From positions 806,001 to 870,000 of the forward strand of contig CBDAQM010000007.1 in the NCBI GenBank assembly GCA_965199095.1: a stretch of DNA of 64,000 bases, in the 5' to 3' direction. The DNA is from LMUY01 sp965199095 (lineage in GTDB: Bacteria > Pseudomonadota > Alphaproteobacteria > Acetobacterales > Acetobacteraceae). Under the pieces are notes generated by a model. The model did no database searches and had not been told where the DNA came from. It saw nothing but the letters and a program-made list of their open reading frames with translations. Position numbers and translations under genes: made by a program. This document shows, piece after piece, positions 40,510 to 48,876 of this stretch. Position 1 is the stretch's first letter. The number at the start of each line of letters is the position of its first letter.

Positions 40510-41363
40510 CCTGCCGCCGCTGCGGCGCAGCGGTGGCCTCCGGCGACCGGTTCTGCTCCGAGTGCGGCGCCCGCCTGGCCGCACCGGAACCCCCGGCCGC
40601 CAACGGCCGTGCCGAAGCCGCCGGACCCGGCCTGGCCGGACAGACCGATCCGGGGGTCAGGCACACCAACAACCAGGACGCTTTCGCCCTCTCCGGGCCG
40701 GCAGCGGGGGGCGATGGGTCCATCCTGGTGTTGTGCGATGGCGTGTCCAACTCGCAGACGCCCGACCTTGCCGCCGCGGCCGCGTCGCGCACGGCCCATG
40801 ACGTGCTGGCGGCCGGGGGTGACATGCGGGACGCCATCCGCCGCGCGCATGATGCGGTGTGCGCGCTGCCGTTCGACCGCCAGGCCGCGCTGGACCCGCC
40901 CGCCACCACCATCGTTGCGGCCCGCCTGCACGACGGCCAGGCCACGATCGGCTGGCTGGGCGACAGCCGTGCCTACGCCTTGGGCGGATCCGGCGGGACG
41001 GTGCTGACGCGCGACCATTCCTGGCTCACCGCCGTGTTGGAGCAGGGCGGGATGGCCGAGGCGGAGGCCCTGCGGGACCCGCGGGCCCATGCGCTGCTGC
41101 ACTGCCTGGGGACGACGGATTTCACCGCCGCCAGCCCCTGTCCCGAACCCGGCGTGGTGACCGTGCCGCCGGGGAGCGGCTGGCTGCTGCTGTGCAGCGA
41201 CGGATTGTGGAACTATGCCCCCACGGCGGCCGCACTGGTCCAGGCGGCGGGCCAAGGCTTGCACGGCGACGCAGCCGACCTGTGCGCGCGCCTCGTCGCC
41301 TTCGCCCGCTCAGCCGGCGGGCATGACAATATCACGGTGATGGCGATGCAGTGGCCGGGCTGA
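40506..41363 (+). CDS. PP2C-family protein phosphatase with N-terminal zinc ribbon
   Basis: A 285-residue metal-dependent Ser/Thr phosphatase. An N-terminal zinc ribbon (CRRCG...CSECG, residues 3-20) precedes the PP2C domain with TDPGVRHTNNQDAFAL, LVLCDGVSNS, IGWLGDSRAY, LLLCSDGLWNY and GGHDNITVMAM. Metal-binding Asp residues are present; the usual NED of motif 1 is NQD. It should reverse phosphorylation by the PknG-like kinase. GTG 40506 overlaps the kinase stop by four bases. It is the last gene of the operon: the next gene starts 100 bp away and is unrelated. Confidence 0.92.
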   Translation: MTCRRCGAAVASGDRFCSECGARLAAPEPPAANGRAEAAGPGLAGQTDPGVRHTNNQDAFALSGPAAGGDGSILVLCDGVSNSQTPDLAAAAASRTAHDVLAAGGDMRDAIRRAHDAVCALPFDRQAALDPPATTIVAARLHDGQATIGWLGDSRAYALGGSGGTVLTRDHSWLTAVLEQGGMAEAEALRDPRAHALLHCLGTTDFTAASPCPEPGVVTVPPGSGWLLLCSDGLWNYAPTAAALVQAAGQGLHGDAADLCARLVAFARSAGGHDNITVMAMQWPG

Positions 41364-41463
41364 CCCGCAGCCCGCCAGAGTTGCAGCGGTGCACCCTGGG
41401 CACGGTCACCCTTATGCGCGATCGTTTCACGTTGACCTGCGGGGTGCGGGCCGGGCTGCCAGG

Positions 41464-42318
41464 ATGAGGCATGCTCAGAAACCAAGAGGCAGCCACCTGG
41501 CTATCCTGGCTGCCATTATCTTTGTGGTTGTCATCGAGGTGGCTTTCGGAGGCCTGTGGCATGGCGTTCCGCGTCGGCTAAACGAGTCAGCCAAGCGTGC
41601 AGATCGTGCCGATCTCGAACAGCAATCGCGTCATCGGAACGATTGGCCGACCGGGCGTTGGCCGCCGCCGGACACGCCAATCCATATCAACAGCGCGTTC
41701 GGACGCTACACCGTCCCGTTGCAGAATCTTGGCGGTCGCGACGAGTTCCTGCTCAAGCCGCTTACCCCGATGGGGCTTGCAGTTCCGCTGCAGGATGGAA
41801 GCTATAACTGGAGTTCTTTCAGCGTGTCGTTCTGGATGCCTGACGGTGCGGGTGTCCTTACCGAAGCCGCCGAACTTTTGACATACCAGTATGTCGATCC
41901 GGCTGATCTGGCATGGCATCGCGCTCCAATGCGGCCCCGAGAAGCCAGACGGCCGGATCCATCGGCCACGCGGTACGTCGTCGTCGTCGGTGAGTTCTGC
42001 CCTCGCGCCGGTCCACCACCCGGACCTCGTTTCCAGGGTGCTACGTTGACCCTCGGCGGCTACGGTTACGGTGCGGTTTCCATGTATGGATGCGCCGCCG
42101 ACAAGCCCGATGCGGAATGGATGTCGGTCGATACGAACGGCCCAGGTCGCACGGAGATATTCTGTCACGCCGGGGAAGGCGTGTGCTTTGGCTGGATCGA
42201 CCTCGCGAGCGACGGCGTCAGGGCTTTGACGTATCTGCCCCGTGACGCAGTGGATCAAACCCCAGCCATCGCCGCGCGCATGCACGCGCTCCTCCAGCAA
42301 TGGAAAGACCCGCAGTGA
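41464..42318 (+). CDS. Hypothetical protein with N-terminal membrane anchor
   Basis: A 284-residue protein of unknown family. A single hydrophobic helix near the N-terminus (LAILAAIIFVVVIEVAFGGL) follows a short basic segment, so the rest is probably periplasmic and anchored. The body is rich in aromatic residues and Pro with several Cys (GEFCPRAG, MYGCAAD, IFCHAGEGVCFGW) that could form disulfides. The start at 41464 sits very close to a weak AGG; the longer frame (41389) looks less likely. Codon use is less GC-biased than in the PknG operon before it. Confidence 0.65.
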   Translation: MRHAQKPRGSHLAILAAIIFVVVIEVAFGGLWHGVPRRLNESAKRADRADLEQQSRHRNDWPTGRWPPPDTPIHINSAFGRYTVPLQNLGGRDEFLLKPLTPMGLAVPLQDGSYNWSSFSVSFWMPDGAGVLTEAAELLTYQYVDPADLAWHRAPMRPREARRPDPSATRYVVVVGEFCPRAGPPPGPRFQGATLTLGGYGYGAVSMYGCAADKPDAEWMSVDTNGPGRTEIFCHAGEGVCFGWIDLASDGVRALTYLPRDAVDQTPAIAARMHALLQQWKDPQ

Positions 42319-42347
42319 TGACGACCCGGACCAGGCCGCCGCGTGGC

Positions 42348-42908
42348 TCATCGATAGGACAGGCCGGCCGGATCCCAGCGCATCGGGTCCAACGCGTGCG
42401 GCGGCAGGGCCGACTCGCCCGCCTCGTAGAGGTCGATGCGGCGCGGCAGCCCATCGCGCCACTGGACGAAGCGGACGCGCAGGGCCCCCGGCGGGTCGAC
42501 CGGAAAGCCCTCCGGCAGTTGGCCGAGCCGCGTGCCGCCCGGGCCAAGGAGGACGGGATCGGGGATGGTGAAGTCGATCCGTTGGTGGACGAAACGGGCG
42601 TATACCCGGTCCACGCGCACGATCACCACGGTGAGGCCGCGCCGGCCGTCGGGGCCACGTACCGGGCAGTCCTGCACGTAGGCAGCAAGGGTCTGCCAGG
42701 CAGGCCCGAGCGATGCCGCACGGGACGGCGCCGCTTGGCAGGCCCTTGCATCCAGCCGAACCGAGTATGGCGCCGGGGCCGCCTGCGCCGGCAGCAGCCC
42801 GGCCAGCAACGCCACGCCGCGACTCGCCCTTCGCAGCGAGGTCGAGCGTCCCGCCCGGTCTCGCAGCAGTAAGCTGAACCAGAACTGGCGCAGGCTATCG
42901 CGCAGCAC
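42348..42908 (-). CDS. Hypothetical exported protein
   Basis: A 186-residue protein not assigned to a family. After a basic start it has a hydrophobic leader (GVALLAGLLPAQA) with likely cleavage before APAPYSVRLDA. The mature part contains two Cys (DARACQAAP, VQDCPVRG) that may form a disulfide, and beta-rich sequence with DFTIPDPVLLGPGGTRLGQL. GTG 42908 overlaps the preceding gene by 14 bases, suggesting a coupled three-gene unit with the DUF4424 gene. An internal GTG just before the leader is possible but leaves no basic N-region. Confidence 0.6.
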   Translation of the reverse strand: MLRDSLRQFWFSLLLRDRAGRSTSLRRASRGVALLAGLLPAQAAPAPYSVRLDARACQAAPSRAASLGPAWQTLAAYVQDCPVRGPDGRRGLTVVIVRVDRVYARFVHQRIDFTIPDPVLLGPGGTRLGQLPEGFPVDPPGALRVRFVQWRDGLPRRIDLYEAGESALPPHALDPMRWDPAGLSYR

Positions 42909-43518
42909 GTTTCGCGTCCGGCCAGGCGGCCGGCACCAGCTCCGACCTGCGTAGCCAGCCGGTGACGGGTTTTGCGCCGCCATAGAAGCGCACCTGCAAC
43001 CAGCCAGGCCGCGCCGCCAGCACCGCGACGGGGTCGTATGCAACGAGGTAGGGCGTATGCCGTTCATCTGCGCCCGGGGTCGCGTGCAGCACGGCGCGCT
43101 TCGCCTGGACCATCCGCACGGCGATCCACGCCGCCCCATCCTGTTCGCGATCCAAGGTGAAGTCCGACCGCACCATGTCGGCCCCCGCCATGGCGCATCC
43201 ATCCTGCTCTTGCTCCAGGCGCAGGGTGGCCGCCTCCGGGGTCAGCACCAGCCGTCCGGCCACCGTGTTCGGGTCGCCCGGCGTCCATGTGGTGACATCC
43301 GCCCGGCCCCCCACCAGCCGCCCGCGCAGCAGGAACGCGCAGCTAAATTGCGGCGCGGCATCCGAGCCATTGCCGCGGATACTCGTGCTGTAGGCTCCGG
43401 TGACCTCGCCGCCCCGTGCCGAGATCAGCATCCCGTCATACACCCCGGATAGCGGTGGCTGCGCCCGCGCGACCCCGGTCAGCAGGATCAGTGCGACCAT
43501 GGCGCCGGGGCGTGTCAC
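42895..43518 (-). CDS. Hypothetical exported protein with SH3-like C-terminal segment
   Basis: A 207-residue protein with a signal peptide (MTRPGAMVALILLTGVARA). The N-terminal part (about 22-115) is beta-rich with GVYDGMLISARGGEVTGAY and Cys residues; the C-terminal 75 residues (VLHATPGADERHTPYLVAYD, WLQVRFYGGAKPVTGWLRRS) resemble a bacterial SH3 domain. GTG 43518 overlaps the DUF4424 stop by four bases and gives a good signal peptide; ATG 43500 would also be possible. Co-expression with the DUF4424 protein is likely, with an envelope role inferred. Confidence 0.65.
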   Translation of the reverse strand: MTRPGAMVALILLTGVARAQPPLSGVYDGMLISARGGEVTGAYSTSIRGNGSDAAPQFSCAFLLRGRLVGGRADVTTWTPGDPNTVAGRLVLTPEAATLRLEQEQDGCAMAGADMVRSDFTLDREQDGAAWIAVRMVQAKRAVLHATPGADERHTPYLVAYDPVAVLAARPGWLQVRFYGGAKPVTGWLRRSELVPAAWPDAKRAAR

Positions 43519-44546
43519 GGCATCGCCTGTGGGAGGGCGTGGGGGGAGACGAACATCGCGTCGATATCGGTGTCCGCGACCCAGTCCGTCGCCATGGCGA
43601 CGAGCCGGTACGGCCCGTCCGGGTGGAAGTGCAGGCTGCTGGGGCAGATGGCGATCGTGTCGTCCGGGTGCTGCGCCTGCAGTGTGACGGTCAGCGTGCC
43701 GATCGGGCCGTGCCAGTTGCGGGCGGTGCGCAGCACGAAGGACAGGAACGACATCCACAGCATCGCGTCGGGATCGGCCTGCCATTGCTGCAGCAACCGG
43801 GCCTGGCCGGCCGCCCGTGCCGCGTCGGACAGGCAGTATTGCTCGGCATACGGCGACAGGATCGGCGCCTGGTGGCCGGGGTCGTAGGCGCCGCCCAGGA
43901 TCGGGCGGTAACGGTGCTCCACGACGGTGATGCCCGGGGGATAGCTCTGCTCGCACTCGAACGCGACGTGGGTCTCCCACTGGCCGACGATTTCGCCGCC
44001 CTCGACGCTCACCGCGCCGGCCGCTTGCAGGCGATCCAGCGCGCCGCCGGGCAGGTCGGCGGGGAGGAGTTGCGGACGCAGCGTCAGGGTGCGGATGTCG
44101 AGTCCGTTACGTGCCAGCAGCGCCGTTACGTCGACATCGCGCACCGTGGCCCAAACGCGCATGGCCGCCGCTTTCGGCTTGCCGTCCACCGTCAGGGTGA
44201 AGCCCAGGAAACCCGGCTTGGCATCGTTCGGGATAAGGTTGGATGCCTGGTAGTGGTTGTCCCCGGCATAGATCGCGGGCAAGGGGAAGGCCACGTGGCC
44301 GGAGACGGGAACGGCGCCGTCATTACGCATCTCATAGCGCACCCGCACCTCAAGCGGCGACAGGAACAAATCCTCCCGCTGCATCGCCACGCCCTCGGTT
44401 TTCTCGAACACCAGCCCGCCGCTGGCCACGGCGGCGAAGCTGTCGTCGGCCCGCGCCGCAGCGGGCAGCAGGAGGGATGCCGCAAGGCAGAGGCGGCGCA
44501 GCTTACGGATGGCCGCCCAACCAGTTCTGCACGAAGCTGCCGTCAT
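43515..44546 (-). CDS. DUF4424 family exported protein
   Basis: A 343-residue exported protein of DUF4424. The leader (RKLRRLCLAASLLLPAAARA) is followed by family features: DDSFAAVASGGLVFEKTEGV, MQREDLFLSPLEVRVRYEMR, VAFPLPAI and VAFECEQSYPPGITVVEHRY. The mature protein is beta-rich with several Cys. The start is uncertain: ATG 44546 lacks a Shine-Dalgarno but gives a plausible N-region, while the frame remains open to 44648. The family has no known function. The two downstream hypothetical genes are coupled by overlapping stop and start codons. Confidence 0.75.
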   Translation of the reverse strand: MTAASCRTGWAAIRKLRRLCLAASLLLPAAARADDSFAAVASGGLVFEKTEGVAMQREDLFLSPLEVRVRYEMRNDGAVPVSGHVAFPLPAIYAGDNHYQASNLIPNDAKPGFLGFTLTVDGKPKAAAMRVWATVRDVDVTALLARNGLDIRTLTLRPQLLPADLPGGALDRLQAAGAVSVEGGEIVGQWETHVAFECEQSYPPGITVVEHRYRPILGGAYDPGHQAPILSPYAEQYCLSDAARAAGQARLLQQWQADPDAMLWMSFLSFVLRTARNWHGPIGTLTVTLQAQHPDDTIAICPSSLHFHPDGPYRLVAMATDWVADTDIDAMFVSPHALPQAMP

Positions 44547-44800
44547 AGGCGCCGTCGAGGTCGATGCCCGCGTCAGCCGGCATGGCAAGGCAAGTCGCCG
44601 GCATCCGCCGTGCTCCACCAGTCGGGCCAACCGTATCGCTGGGCGCATGCGCGCTCAATCATAAAAATACCTCATCTCCCTTGCGCCAGCGTATGGCGCC
44701 ACCGCGATGCTGCAGCCGGCAGGGTCCACATCTTGGGCATGCGAATGTCTATCGCAAAGATGGCGATTTGGGGTTTGCGCGCCCGTTGCGAGCAGGCAGC

Positions 44801-46036
44801 ATGTGCCGCATGGAACCATCCTTTCGCCGTGACCGGCCAACCAGCCAACAAATCCATGTCGTGCTCGCCGCCTACCTTGGCTGGACGCTCGACGCCTTCG
44901 ACTTCTTCATCATGGCGTTCGTCCTACGCGAGGTGGCGGCGACGTTCGGCGCCCCCATCGGCAGCGTGGCATTCGCCATCACGCTCACGCTGGCCTGCCG
45001 CGCGATCGGCGCGTACATCTTCGGGCGCCTGGCCGACCGCTACGGGCGGCGGCCGACGCTGATGGCCAACGTGCTCTGCTACTCCCTGCTGGAGTTCTTC
45101 TCCGGCCTGGCGCCAAGCCTGACGGCCTTCCTGATCCTCCGCGCGCTCTACGGTGTCGCCATGGGCGGCGAGTGGGGGGTGGGCGCGTCACTCACCATGG
45201 AAAGCATCCCGGCGAAATGGCGCGGCCCGGTGTCCGGCCTGCTGCAGGCGGGCTATCCCAGCGGCTACCTGCTGGCGTCCGTGCTCTATTTCGCGCTGCC
45301 CTGGCTCGGCTGGCGCGGCATGTTCATGGTCGGCGTCGTCCCGGCGCTCCTGGTTTTCTACATCCGGCGTAACGTGCCGGAAAGCCCGGATTGGCTGGCC
45401 CGCAGCGTCTCGGAGCACAAGGTCGGCATCGGGTCGGTGTTGCGCCAGCATGCCCCCTTGGTGGTGTTCGCGGCCGTTGTCATGATGGCGTTCAACTTTT
45501 TCAGCCACGGATCGCAGGACCTGTACCCGAGCCAGTTCCTGGGCGCGCAACACAAGCTGGCGCCCAACACGATCTCCGTCATCACCATCATCGCCAATGT
45601 CGGTGCGATGATCGGCGGGATCGGCTTCGGCACATTGTCGCAGCGGATTGGCCGCAAATGGGCGATCGTCATCGCAGCGCTGCTGGCGCTGCCGGTGCTG
45701 CGGCTCTGGGCGTTCTCGACCACGCCGGTCATGCTCGGGCTGGGGGCGTTCCTGATGCAGGTCTGCGTGCAGGGCGCCTGGGGCGTGGTGCCCGTCTACC
45801 TGAACGAACTGTCCCCGGCCACGATCCGCGGCACCTTCCCGGGGCTTGTGTATCAACTCGGCAACTTCCTGGCCTCCGCCAACGCGAACATCCAGGTCTG
45901 GCTGGCGGGCCAGTTCAACGGGAGCTACGGCATGGCGCTGGCCATCGTCATCGGCATCGTCGCCATCGTCATCGCGGTTCTCGTCGCGTTGGGACGGGAG
46001 CCGAAGGGCACCCGGATGGGATCGGACCTGGCGTGA
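44801..46036 (+). CDS. MFS transporter, SHS family (lactate/sialate-type)
   Basis: A 411-residue, 12-helix major-facilitator carrier. Family features are AYLGWTLDAFDFFIMAFVLR, the loop FGRLADRYGRRPTLM, GGEWGVGASLTMESIPAKWR and YIRRNVPESPDWL, pointing to the sialate/lactate:H+ symporter (SHS) group. The start is ATG 44801, with another ATG at 44810 possible. A GTG overlapping its stop would begin an aspartate-dehydrogenase-like frame, now broken, suggesting the carrier was once coupled to an amino-acid or dicarboxylate pathway. The substrate is probably a monocarboxylate. Confidence 0.88.
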   Translation: MCRMEPSFRRDRPTSQQIHVVLAAYLGWTLDAFDFFIMAFVLREVAATFGAPIGSVAFAITLTLACRAIGAYIFGRLADRYGRRPTLMANVLCYSLLEFFSGLAPSLTAFLILRALYGVAMGGEWGVGASLTMESIPAKWRGPVSGLLQAGYPSGYLLASVLYFALPWLGWRGMFMVGVVPALLVFYIRRNVPESPDWLARSVSEHKVGIGSVLRQHAPLVVFAAVVMMAFNFFSHGSQDLYPSQFLGAQHKLAPNTISVITIIANVGAMIGGIGFGTLSQRIGRKWAIVIAALLALPVLRLWAFSTTPVMLGLGAFLMQVCVQGAWGVVPVYLNELSPATIRGTFPGLVYQLGNFLASANANIQVWLAGQFNGSYGMALAIVIGIVAIVIAVLVALGREPKGTRMGSDLA

Positions 46037-46279
46037 TTGCAGGGCGTGCCGAACCACCGCTGCTTCGCGTCGCCGTGGCGGGGTTCGGCGCCATCGGCAG
46101 GTCGATCGCCCAACACCTGCTCGCCCGGCCCGTCGATCCTGGTGGTGGAACAGGACGTCGCCACCGCGCTGGACCTGGCGCGCGAAGGCTTCGTGCTGGA
46201 CCGTGGCCGCATCGTGCTCAGCGGGCCCTCCGGCGCGCTGGCCGAGGAGCAGCGCGTGAAGGAGGCCTGTCTCGGCCTA
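46033..46279 (+). pseudogene. Fused remnants: aspartate dehydrogenase N-terminus and LivF C-terminus
   Basis: GTG 46033 overlaps the MFS stop and begins VIAGRAEPPLLRVAVAGFGA, then IGRSIAQHLLARP, the NAD-binding start of an L-aspartate-dehydrogenase-type protein. About 30 codons in, homology ends. From 46133, in another frame, the sequence reads SILVVEQDVATALDLAREGF and VLDRGRIVLSGPSGALAEE, ending RVKEACLGL, the C-terminal part of a branched-chain amino-acid ABC ATPase (LivF). The LivF stop is also missing. A deletion seems to have joined two genes. Confidence 0.7.
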
Positions 46280-46283
46280 CAGC

Positions 46284-47258
46284 CTAGTGATCCGATCCTG
46301 AAATACGGTCGCGGGACTCCGGCGCTCCAGGATACAAGTGCTTTGGCATGGGTTCCCATCCAGGTGGCCCGAAGACGTAGCCGATCCGGTCTCGCCAGTA
46401 GCGGGCCGTCACGACGTCGTGCAACATGGCGCGCCATTCATGGAACGCGATATGGGCCGGATTGTACGAGTGGAGCGGCTTGGTCAGCCCGTACCGGCAC
46501 GGGTCACCCGGCTGCTCCTCGGCGATCGTGCCGAATAGCCGGTCGAACACGATCAGCACGCCGCCGAAATTGCGGTCCAGATAGCCGGGGTTGGAGGCAT
46601 GATGAACCCGGTGGTGCGCCGGGGTGTTCAGCACCCATTCCAGCCAGCCAAGCCGGGGAACCAGCTCCGTATGCAGCCAGAACTGGTACAGCAGGCTGAA
46701 CAGGATGGCGACGGCCACCACGTCCGGCCGGAAGCCGATCCAGATGAGCGGCAGGTTGAACACCGCCTCGCCCGACAGCTTCGACGTCCAGCCCAGCCGG
46801 TAGGCGGCCGCCAAGGTGTAGTCGTTGGGTGAGTGGTGGACGGCGTGGGTCGCCCAGAACCAGCGCACATGATGACAGGCCCAGTGCAGCCAATAATAGC
46901 ACAACTCCTGCCCCAGCAGGAGCAGCATGAAGCTCCAAGGTGCGGCGAGCGGCACGGTGGCGATCCGGTGCTGCCATGCCAACGCGAAGGCCGGCCCGGC
47001 CAGGCTGAGTGGCACGAGGTCGATGACCTGCCGCACCATGGCGTCGCCTGACGAGGCAAGCCATGCTCGCCAGTCGTAACCGGCCGGGCGCAGCGTCAGC
47101 ACGACGCCTTCGGCCACCGCCAACAGCATCACGCCGGGCAGGATCCAGGGCAGGATGTTGATCCCCGCAACAGCGAGGTGGCCTCTGGAGGGAAGCAGGA
47201 AGACGGCCGCCGCAATGAAGGCCGCCACGGTTACCACGGCGAGTGCGAACTTTCCCAT
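46284..47258 (-). CDS. Sterol desaturase/fatty acid hydroxylase family protein
   Basis: A 324-residue membrane protein of the FA_hydroxylase superfamily. The di-iron histidine motifs are visible: HWACHH, HAVHH and HHRVHH (in order WLHWACHHVRWFW, ATHAVHHSPND, NTPAHHRVHHASN), with four or five hydrophobic helices before them. Bacterial members hydroxylate or desaturate lipids, carotenoids or sterols; the substrate cannot be told. AAGGAG seven to eight bases before ATG 47258 supports the start. The gene is 80 bp downstream of a membrane-anchored AraC regulator gene on the same strand. Confidence 0.9.
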   Translation of the reverse strand: MGKFALAVVTVAAFIAAAVFLLPSRGHLAVAGINILPWILPGVMLLAVAEGVVLTLRPAGYDWRAWLASSGDAMVRQVIDLVPLSLAGPAFALAWQHRIATVPLAAPWSFMLLLLGQELCYYWLHWACHHVRWFWATHAVHHSPNDYTLAAAYRLGWTSKLSGEAVFNLPLIWIGFRPDVVAVAILFSLLYQFWLHTELVPRLGWLEWVLNTPAHHRVHHASNPGYLDRNFGGVLIVFDRLFGTIAEEQPGDPCRYGLTKPLHSYNPAHIAFHEWRAMLHDVVTARYWRDRIGYVFGPPGWEPMPKHLYPGAPESRDRISGSDH

Positions 47259-47338
47259 GCTGGGTTCTCCTTGTGGGAGACCATCGCACCCCGCCCGGGC
47301 GGCCGCGTGCCGACCTTGGAAATCGCCTGGCCGATTCT

Positions 47339-48493
47339 TCAAACCACCTTGCCGAGTTCTGCATTATCGTGGGATTTGAATGGTTTCGTCGTCATCTCCG
47401 CGAGGCATCTGCGACGGTATTCAGTTGGCGTCATTCCCGTGTCGGCCTTGAACGCGCGATTGAACGGGCCGACGGACTGGAAACCGGCATCCATCGCGAT
47501 GGTCAGGATCGGCACCTCGGCCTGGTCGGGGTCGCCCAAGGCGGACTTGGCGTCCTCGATCCGGTATCGGTTCAGGAACACGTTGAAGTTCCGATGGCCG
47601 AGCCCTTCGTTGATCGCCTGCCGCAGCCGGTACTCCGGCACCCGGAGGCGGTTCGCCAGCCTGCCGATCGTCAAACCCTCCTCGCGATAGGCGCGCTCCG
47701 CGGACATAACGTGGTCGAGACGGCGAAGCAGCACCGGGTCGGGGATCGGTCCGGCGGCTGGTGCGGCCGGCGCTGCGGCCGTGGTGTCGGCAGCCGCGTC
47801 GTCGCTCGCCGGCAATAGGGCGGCAGCCCCCTGGGTGCGATCGACCTGGAGCAAGTAGCCGCTCGCCAGGAACGCCAACGCACATTGAGCAGCGGTATCG
47901 ACGATCTCGCCCGACCACACCCCCGGCAGCCGGAGCTGCGGCGCGATGTCGGCGGCCGATCCCACAGTGATGGCCGCCACGATGCCCAGGAGAACCACGA
48001 GCCGGAGGGAGCGGCGATCTCCGACCAGGTCACTCCGCCACGTCGTCAGGATCGGCACGGCCGCCGCGATGGCCAAGCTGAGTGCCAGCAGCGGCACGAT
48101 CGATCCGAGCACGGGCTGCGCCGGCGCAAAATGACGCCCGCCGTAGGCGATGAACGACCAGCCTCCAGCCAAGGCCAGCCACGGCAGCCCGTGCCACGGG
48201 CGCGGCCTGAATTTGTCGTCGAACGCCGCCCAGGTCCATACCACGAAGACGGCGGGATTGCCCCAGGCCAACACCAGGAGAGGCAACTGCCAGGCCGCCG
48301 CGCCGGGCTGGAACCCGGGCGTGGACGCGACCGCGTTGGCAGCCGCCCCTCCGAGCAGGAGCAAACTTAGCTTGCCGACCGCGCTCCCGGCCCGGTCCCG
48401 CCACAGGACATAGATGAGGAGCCCGAACAGCCCACACGCCGCACCATGCCCGGCCAGGATAACATCAAGGAGGGAAGCACTACTCACCGTCAC
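47339..48493 (-). CDS. AraC family regulator with N-terminal multi-span membrane domain
   Basis: A 384-residue regulator with six or seven hydrophobic helices in the first 230 residues (AACGLFGLLIYVLW, WQLPLLVLAWGNPAVFVVW, IVPLLALSLAIAAAVPIL) and, after an Ala/Pro linker, a C-terminal AraC-type DNA-binding domain (about 275-370: LTIGRLANRLRVPEYRLRQA, AMDAGFQSVGPFNRAFKADT, GMTPTEYRRR). It senses a membrane or periplasmic signal. The gene precedes the sterol-desaturase-like gene on the same strand, so it probably controls lipid modification. The start is GTG 48493. Confidence 0.88.
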   Translation of the reverse strand: MTVSSASLLDVILAGHGAACGLFGLLIYVLWRDRAGSAVGKLSLLLLGGAAANAVASTPGFQPGAAAWQLPLLVLAWGNPAVFVVWTWAAFDDKFRPRPWHGLPWLALAGGWSFIAYGGRHFAPAQPVLGSIVPLLALSLAIAAAVPILTTWRSDLVGDRRSLRLVVLLGIVAAITVGSAADIAPQLRLPGVWSGEIVDTAAQCALAFLASGYLLQVDRTQGAAALLPASDDAAADTTAAAPAAPAAGPIPDPVLLRRLDHVMSAERAYREEGLTIGRLANRLRVPEYRLRQAINEGLGHRNFNVFLNRYRIEDAKSALGDPDQAEVPILTIAMDAGFQSVGPFNRAFKADTGMTPTEYRRRCLAEMTTKPFKSHDNAELGKVV

Positions 48494-48528
48494 GCCATCA
48501 GTGCCGGACCCTTTGTGCAGCGCTGAAC

Positions 48529-48801
48529 TTACGACGCGTCCGCGGCCAGGTGGTATCCGCGGGACTGCATGCAGTCCTGGATCTGCTTGCGTTCCGGCGC
48601 GTCCGAGGTGAACAGGGCGCGCACCGCGGATTGCGGCGTCGCGTTCGCGATGCGGGTTGCGGCCGCGCTGGCCTGTTTCTGGCAGCGCTGCAAATCCGTC
48701 TGGTAGCGGAGCGCGGCGTGGTCCCCGGCCACGGGTGGGTCATAGGACGACGCACACCCGGCGAGGCCGAGCAGAATGACGGCGGTCAAATTTTGGCGCA
48801 T
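48529..48801 (-). CDS. Small putative lipoprotein
   Basis: A 90-residue protein with a lipoprotein signal (MRQNLTAVILLGLAGC, lipidated Cys16) and a short mature part containing three further Cys-bearing or polar segments (DLQRCQKQASAAATRIANAT, QIQDCMQSRGYHLAAD). The two Cys of the mature part may pair. AAGGGG precedes ATG 48801 at good spacing. It faces away from the dienelactone-hydrolase-like lipoprotein gene, sharing a 75-bp intergenic space. Similar small lipoproteins are common in alphaproteobacteria and lack a known function. Confidence 0.8.
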   Translation of the reverse strand: MRQNLTAVILLGLAGCASSYDPPVAGDHAALRYQTDLQRCQKQASAAATRIANATPQSAVRALFTSDAPERKQIQDCMQSRGYHLAADAS

Positions 48802-48876
48802 GCAAACCCCTTCAGCAACACGCGACGTGGCGTTATCCTTCAGCGCCATAACCGCAGCAAGACAGGAGCAACCGTC

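Noticed and set aside
44503..44604. Short minus-strand frame ending DLDGAYDGSFVQNWLGGHP just before the DUF4424 gene
   Set aside because: It looks protein-like but overlaps the DUF4424 start, has no Shine-Dalgarno and cannot be extended to a recognised gene; kept only as a note.
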